Shown one piece after another: positions 59,854-64,000 of a DNA stretch of 64,000 nucleotides. The position numbers and the translations under genes are program-made. Source of the stretch: Curtobacterium sp. MCPF17_052 (lineage in GTDB: Bacteria; Actinomycetota; Actinomycetes; Actinomycetales; Microbacteriaceae); assembly GCF_003234085.1 (NCBI RefSeq), contig NZ_QKSD01000001.1:379527-443526 (forward strand), in the 5' to 3' direction. The notes below the pieces were generated by a model, which worked only from the letters and a program-made list of their open reading frames with translations, was not told the origin of the DNA and did not search any database. Positions within the stretch are counted from its first letter, which is position 1; each line of letters opens with the position of its first letter.

Positions 59854-61728
59854 CTACTGCACCACCTTGTTCGAGTACCGCGTCACGGTCTGCGGCTGCC
59901 CGGACACCGCGCCCGTCGCCGCCGATCCCTGCCCGTTGACGACGTGGTCGATGGTCCCCGCATTCGTGTTGAGCGCGACGGTGGTCATGTCGTGCATGAC
60001 CACGCCCGGACGGTCCGGGACCTCGAACGACTGCGTCGCGTGGAGCGTCGGGTTCACGTTGGTGAAGATGTAGCTGCCGAGACCCCAGGCTTCGTGCGTC
60101 TTGACCTTGTCCGAGACCTTGTACGCCGCCCAGCCGTTGACCTTTTGGTGCCGCCACGATGCCTGGTCCGGTGCGTCGTAGGGCAGCTCGTTCTGGAAGA
60201 ACACGGTCCGCCCGCGCTCGCCGTTCCAGATCACGTTGTACTTCTGGTAGTGCTCGACGAACAGGCCGGTGGCGGTGACGTCGTCACCGTTCACGACGAC
60301 TCCGGTGTCGGCCGTGTTGACGGTCCAGCCGACGGATCCGGCGACGCCGTGGTCGGCGCGCCAGGCCCAGATGTCGTCGAGGATCGTGTGGCTGCTGTTG
60401 ACCTCGAGGCTCGTCGTGGCCTTGCCGACGTGCGGACCGCCGATGCGGAAGAACACGTCCTGCAGGGCGGTCGGATCGGCGGCGCTGCCGGCGGTGGCCG
60501 GGTTCCGGTCGACCTTGTGGTGGCCGCTGCCGATCTTCAGCAGCGTCGGCGAGTTGACGGTGCCGGCGTCGAAGGTCAGGCCGGCGATGTCGACACCGGG
60601 CACGTCGCCGACGACCATCGGGACGGCGCCGTTCTGAGCGGTGAGCGTGGCCAGGCCGAGCCCCAGCACGACGATGTCGGCGCGCTTCACGGCGATGCTC
60701 TTCGCGACGTCGTAGACGCCCGGCGTGACGAGCAGGTTCTTGCCCTTCGCGAGGGCGGCGTTGATCGTCGTCACCGAGTCCGTGGGGTGCGCGACGAAGA
60801 AGTCACTGAGGGGCAGCGACCGGCCGGGCGTGTGCCCGTCCGCCCAGCTCGGTCCGACGGAGTTCGTCGCGGCGCTCGGCACGAACACGCGGTACGCCCC
60901 GTGGTCGTCGACGTAGAGGTACGGCTTCTCGCGGGAGACCGGCGTCGCTGTCAGCGTCGTGTACGGCGGCACCGGGAAGGACTGGGCCGGGGCGTTCAGG
61001 TCGCCGGAGAACACCTGGTTCCAGACGCCGTTCGACCATCCGGCACCGAGGTCGGTGTTGCGGACGTAGAACTGCTGCTGCGACCCGTTCAGCGCGCCGC
61101 CCTCGAGCTTCGAGTCGGCGACGAAGCCGCCACTGGCGTAGTTCGGGTCCTCGCAGTACGGCATGAAGGACGTGTAGTCCTTCACGTCCACACGACGCAT
61201 CGGCGCAGCCTGCGAGACGGCCCACATCTCGTTGCCGGTGTGGCAGGCGTCGGCCGTCGGGACCACGTGGATCGTCAGGTTCGACACCGACCGCCAGAAG
61301 GTGTCGAGGGAACCGCTGCCGTTGCGTCCGGTGGCCGTGACACCGCCGTTGATGGTCACGCCGCTCGGGTCCTGGCCGAGGCCGTCGACCTCCGTGTAGT
61401 ACCCGACCCGGATGTCGAGCGGGTTCGTCGCCGAACCGTAGGTGCCCGGCTTGAACAGCAGCGCGTACCGAGCCGTGCCCATCTCGTTGTCGACCTGCTG
61501 CTCGTAGACGGCGTCGACCTTCGCCTGGATGTCGGCCTGCGGCATGTCCGGAGAGAAGACGAGCACGTTCTGGCCGAGGTCGGTCGTGGGCGGGACCGGT
61601 GGTGCCGCGACCGCGGTCTGGGTCGTGGCGAGGACGCCGAGTGCGGCCGCGCTCACCGCGACGGTCGCGCCGATGACGCGCCTGCGGGTTCGTGCCCGTC
61701 CGAGGGGCGATGGGGAGAGGGGGATCAC
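59854..61728 (-). CDS. Secreted parallel beta-helix protein (often misnamed adenylyl cyclase)
   Basis: A 624-residue exported protein. Residues 1 to about 48 form a signal peptide with a twin-arginine-like RRR before the hydrophobic core (VIGATVAVSAAALGVLATTQTAVAA). The mature part has NVLVFSPDMPQADIQAKVDAVYEQQ, YALLFKPGTYGS, ENLTIHVVP-type turns, AVSQAAPMRRVDVK, SREKPYLYVDDHGAYRVFVP, and right-handed helix rungs (LVTPGVYDVAKSIAVKRADIVVLGLG). This is the family annotated in Streptomyces as adenylyl cyclase or F5/8-type protein; it has no cyclase motif and looks like a polysaccharide-active beta-helix. GTG 61728 has AGGAAG ahead. Confidence 0.75.
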   Translation of the reverse strand: MIPLSPSPLGRARTRRRVIGATVAVSAAALGVLATTQTAVAAPPVPPTTDLGQNVLVFSPDMPQADIQAKVDAVYEQQVDNEMGTARYALLFKPGTYGSATNPLDIRVGYYTEVDGLGQDPSGVTINGGVTATGRNGSGSLDTFWRSVSNLTIHVVPTADACHTGNEMWAVSQAAPMRRVDVKDYTSFMPYCEDPNYASGGFVADSKLEGGALNGSQQQFYVRNTDLGAGWSNGVWNQVFSGDLNAPAQSFPVPPYTTLTATPVSREKPYLYVDDHGAYRVFVPSAATNSVGPSWADGHTPGRSLPLSDFFVAHPTDSVTTINAALAKGKNLLVTPGVYDVAKSIAVKRADIVVLGLGLATLTAQNGAVPMVVGDVPGVDIAGLTFDAGTVNSPTLLKIGSGHHKVDRNPATAGSAADPTALQDVFFRIGGPHVGKATTSLEVNSSHTILDDIWAWRADHGVAGSVGWTVNTADTGVVVNGDDVTATGLFVEHYQKYNVIWNGERGRTVFFQNELPYDAPDQASWRHQKVNGWAAYKVSDKVKTHEAWGLGSYIFTNVNPTLHATQSFEVPDRPGVVMHDMTTVALNTNAGTIDHVVNGQGSAATGAVSGQPQTVTRYSNKVVQ

Positions 61729-61932
61729 CGTGACCTGCTTCCTTGCAGACGTGCGGTCCGCGTCGGGCCGGGTGACGTCGCTGTCACCGGGCGGACGACG
61801 ACGGCCGCGCTGGTTGGGGTGGCGGCAGCGTAGCGCCGGCCAGGCGGTTCGCAGGGGACGGATCCGTCGGGACTCGTTGCGCGGATGATCCGTGCCCGCC
61901 ATCCGGCGGGGACGTGTGGTAGACCCCTCCCC

Positions 61933-62871
61933 ATGAGCAGTCCTTCGTTCCTCGACGCGGAGACGACGAATGCCGACGAACTCACCGCAGCGATCAGCAC
62001 GGGGTTCGGGTACCGCATCGCGCCCACCACGCGGGCACTGTCGCACCGGCAGCACGTGATCGTCGGCGACCCGGTCACCGTCGCCGACGTCGAGTGGGAC
62101 ACGGAGGTGCGCGTCGCCGTCGACTCCACCGACGAGGTCATGTTCGTCCAGGTGCACTCCGGTGCCTACGCGTTCAACCCGTGGGGAGCCGAGCACGTGA
62201 TCGGCGAAGGGGAGGCGTTCGTGATGCCCCCGGACCAGGAGCTCGATTTCGTCATCGACCACGCCTACGCATCGACCTGCTCGTTCTCCGCCCAGGTGCT
62301 CCGCCGGGTCGCCGGCGAGATCTGGGACGACGAGGACGTGTGCCTGGCGGAAGGTGCCGTGCGTCCGGTCGACGCTGCCCGGCACTGGCTGTGGCGGCGG
62401 ACCGTGCAGGAGTACCGGCAGCAGGTGCTCGAGACCCCGGAGGTCTACGGCAACGAGCTGCTGCGCGCGCAGGCGACGCGGTTCGTGGTCGTGAGCGCCA
62501 TCTCCGCCTTCGGACTCGTCACCGAACCCCGGGGCGGTGCGGAGGAGAGTGCCGCCGTCCGCCGTGCGACCGCCTGGGTCGACGAACACCGCCGCGAGCC
62601 GATCACGGTGCAGGACATCGCCGCTGCCGCGCGCCTGTCGACCCGTGGGCTGTCCCTGGCCTTCCGCCGGGAGCGCGGGCAGACGCCGATGGAGTACGTC
62701 CGGCTGGCGCGGGTCGACGGTGCCCGGGCGGACCTGATCGCCGGCGACCCGACGCGGGGCGACACCGTCACGAGCATCTCGGCCGACTGGGGTTTCAGCA
62801 ACGCCGGACGGTTCACGGCGCTCTACCGACAGACCTACGGAGAGACGCCGCGCCGGACGCTGATGCGCTGA
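61933..62871 (+). CDS. AraC family transcriptional regulator
   Basis: A 312-residue regulator. The last 100 residues form two AraC helix-turn-helices: ITVQDIAAAARLSTRGLSLAFRRERGQTPMEYVRLARVDGAR and ISADWGFSNAGRFTALYRQTYGETPRRTL. The N-terminal 190 residues form an AraC-binding-like beta domain (FVQVHSGAYAFNPWGAEHVIGEGEAFVMPPD). ATG 61933 is chosen as it begins the structured part; no clear ribosome site. Divergent from the beta-helix gene, which it might control. Confidence 0.85.
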   Translation: MSSPSFLDAETTNADELTAAISTGFGYRIAPTTRALSHRQHVIVGDPVTVADVEWDTEVRVAVDSTDEVMFVQVHSGAYAFNPWGAEHVIGEGEAFVMPPDQELDFVIDHAYASTCSFSAQVLRRVAGEIWDDEDVCLAEGAVRPVDAARHWLWRRTVQEYRQQVLETPEVYGNELLRAQATRFVVVSAISAFGLVTEPRGGAEESAAVRRATAWVDEHRREPITVQDIAAAARLSTRGLSLAFRRERGQTPMEYVRLARVDGARADLIAGDPTRGDTVTSISADWGFSNAGRFTALYRQTYGETPRRTLMR

Positions 62872-62888
62872 GCGTGCTGCCACCGCCG

Positions 62889-62918
62889 CCTCCGCCCGGA
62901 GGGTGCAGAGGGCGGAGG
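62889..62918 (+). terminator. Hairpin behind AraC gene
   Basis: 9-bp arms CCTCCGCCC and GGGCGGAGG with a 12-nt loop, 18 bp after the AraC stop. Confidence 0.5.
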
Positions 62919-63100
62919 TTGGTGAGGCCCCCGCCCTCTCTTCCCAGGACCCTGATCCGGCCCCGGGGCACCCCCATTGTGCCAGGAGCACGCCGTCGAC
63001 GCAGGCCGTTCGTTCTGCGGCGACACTGATTCCGAGCAGTGTGCCGATGGCGTCTGAGTGCTACCGTCAGCGTCACGCCCCGGTCCCTGGCCGGGCGTCC

Positions 63101-63139
63101 GCGGGACGGGGTGGCTCCTGATCCGTCACCCCGTCCCGC
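63101..63139. terminator. Second hairpin
   Basis: Perfect 13-bp arms (GCGGGACGGGGTG and complement) with a 13-nt loop; its last base is the first of the 43-bp inverted repeat. Confidence 0.5.
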
Positions 63140-63181
63140 CCCACTTCCGCGCCGCGGTGCCGCCCGCTACCGTTCTCGACG
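63139..63181 (+). repeat. Left arm of 43-bp perfect inverted repeat
   Basis: The 43 bases beginning CCCCACTTCCGCGCCGCGGT are the exact reverse complement of 63958-64000. They include GCTACCGT. Confidence 0.9.
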
Positions 63182-63238
63182 GGGGACGTCGCGCAGGCGT
63201 GGACGGGTCTCCCGCCGCCGCAGACGAGGGGACGCACC

Positions 63239-63721
63239 ATGCGCTGGACCACCGCGATCGCCGCCATCGCACCCCTCGTCGCCGTGCTGGTGCTCGGCGG
63301 CTGCACGCAGGAGCCGTTCGACCCCGCGGCGGTCGGACGCTGGAGTGCCTCGAGCAAGGCTGCCGTGCAGGGCGACGACGACGTGCTCGTCGTGCTCAGC
63401 GCCGAGATCAGCGCGGGGCAGACCGAGGAGCACGCGCACGGTTCCGTCGCGTCGACGTTCGCGGGGCCGGTGGAGATCGACGCGCTGGAGCTCTCGTGCT
63501 TCGGTGACGGCACGATGTCAACCGAGGTCGAGCTCGAGTCCCACGGCTCCACGGTGACGTACGGCGCGGAGCCGATGCAGTGCGGCGGACGGCCGCAGCG
63601 CCTCCGGGTCCCGGCGAAGTGGCGGCACGACGTCGACCGCGTCGGGTTCGGTGGCGGTGACAGCACGGCGGACAGCGCCTGGCAGCTGACCGTCCGCGGG
63701 TCCGGCGGCCAGGCGGACTGA
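63239..63721 (+). CDS. Small lipoprotein of unknown function
   Basis: A 160-residue exported lipoprotein: short basic start, hydrophobic core and lipobox VLGGC at about residue 21. The mature domain has two further cysteines (ELSCFGDG, PMQCGGRPQ) and a beta-rich pattern (VEIDALELSCFGDGTMSTEVELESHG), suggesting a small immunoglobulin-like domain stabilised by a disulphide. GAGGGG lies ahead of the ATG. Family not recognised. It lies between the two arms of the 43-bp inverted repeat. Confidence 0.6.
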   Translation: MRWTTAIAAIAPLVAVLVLGGCTQEPFDPAAVGRWSASSKAAVQGDDDVLVVLSAEISAGQTEEHAHGSVASTFAGPVEIDALELSCFGDGTMSTEVELESHGSTVTYGAEPMQCGGRPQRLRVPAKWRHDVDRVGFGGGDSTADSAWQLTVRGSGGQAD

Positions 63722-63772
63722 CACACCGCCGCGCCGGAACCGCCCTGCTGCCACGACGACACGGCGAGGGGC

Positions 63773-63778
63773 TACGCT
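63773..63778 (+). promoter_or_regulatory. -10 box of leaderless promoter
   Basis: TACGCT is followed by seven bases and the ATG at 63786. Confidence 0.4.
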
Positions 63779-63785
63779 CGCCGGC

Positions 63786-64000
63786 ATGGGCCGACACGCC
63801 GCAGTGCCATCGACCGAGCCGGCGATCGTGGCCGCGCCGGCGCCCCTCGAGCGTCCGGTCGCAGGACCACGGTCGGTCTCGGTGTCGACCGCGCGCGCCC
63901 GTCGAGGCCCCGGCCCGTTGCCCCGTCCACCGCTGCCGTCCCGGTCATCGACACCCTCGTCGAGAACGGTAGCGGGCGGCACCGCGGCGCGGAAGTGGGG
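63786..64000 (+). CDS. Possible gene start running off the window
   Basis: From ATG 63786 the frame stays open to the end of the window. Its first 50 codons are Pro/Ala/Arg-rich; near the end another frame gives a more protein-like reading (VIDTLVENGSGRH), so a sequencing shift or a wrong frame cannot be ruled out. Supported mainly by the TACGCT box seven bases upstream. No function can be given. Confidence 0.3.
   Translation, partial: MGRHAAVPSTEPAIVAAPAPLERPVAGPRSVSVSTARARRGPGPLPRPPLPSRSSTPSSRTVAGGTAARKW
63958..64000 (-). repeat. Right arm of 43-bp perfect inverted repeat
   Basis: Exact reverse complement of 63139-63181, ending at the last base of the window, so the repeat may be longer. 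Confidence 0.9.

Larger units (their letters stand above)
62872..63238. other. Intergenic region rich in inverted repeats
   Basis: No gene seen. It contains two hairpins (62889-62918, 63101-63139) and the left arm of a 43-bp inverted repeat (63139-63181). Confidence 0.6.

Noticed and set aside
59653..61833. 726-codon plus-strand frame
   Set aside because: Antisense to the beta-helix protein; Val/Arg/Asp-rich shadow composition.
1..64000. CRISPR arrays, tRNA or rRNA genes
   Set aside because: No regularly spaced repeats with unique spacers, no cloverleaf-like segments with conserved tRNA positions and no rRNA-like stretches were seen by eye; a covariance-model scan would be needed to exclude a tRNA fully.

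Overview
The window is a high-GC actinobacterial chromosome segment. The coproporphyrin-dependent haem pathway, the many leaderless genes (a TANNNT box 6-7 nt before the start codon) and the plant-sugar genes fit a plant-associated member of the Microbacteriaceae; a Curtobacterium-like organism is my inference, not something the sequence proves.

Layout. 1-10.5 kb holds ordinary chromosomal genes: a cut membrane protein, a MATE exporter, a GAP/Sap-type membrane protein, a uracil/xanthine permease, a sortase-anchored surface protein, an M13 zinc peptidase, a degenerate beta-lactamase-fold protein, a DUF4232-like lipoprotein and a small acidic repeat protein. 10.5-22.4 kb is a nearly complete haem locus: hemA divergent from hemE-hemY, then three small envelope-stress type genes, then hemQ-hemH-hemC-hemD-hemB-hemL. 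All steps from glutamyl-tRNA to haem b are present. 22.4-28.6 kb holds an ABC ATPase, a GntR regulator, an AcuI/YhdH reductase, PfkA, an AlkA-like glycosylase, an epimerase-like protein and a small unknown gene.

28.66-55.66 kb looks like an inserted island. It is bounded by an exact 26-bp direct repeat; the right copy lies in the 3' end of a DeoR regulator gene and the left copy can encode the same residues followed by an alternative short tail. Inside are a truncated surface protein, an IS3 element, a nuclease fragment, a frameshifted serine protease, a long gene-poor stretch, and a complete L-rhamnoside catabolic cluster (33.9-49.6 kb: GH3 glucosidase, ABC transporter, GH78 rhamnosidase, LacI regulator, rhamnose isomerase, aldolase/dehydrogenase, kinase, L-lactate dehydrogenase). 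The cluster carries three copies of a LacI-type operator and is itself framed by a second, imperfect direct repeat of about 60 bp with a Xer/dif-like core. 49.6-55.6 kb is accessory DNA with small unknown membrane proteins, including three paralogues with a shared CX6C motif.

55.6-59.7 kb is a minus-strand operon for four-carbon sugar acids (KdgT-type permease, DUF1537 kinase, PdxA2-type dehydrogenase, DeoR regulator) with a strong palindrome upstream. 59.8-64 kb has a secreted beta-helix protein, an AraC regulator, a lipoprotein, and a perfect 43-bp inverted repeat that runs into the window edge.
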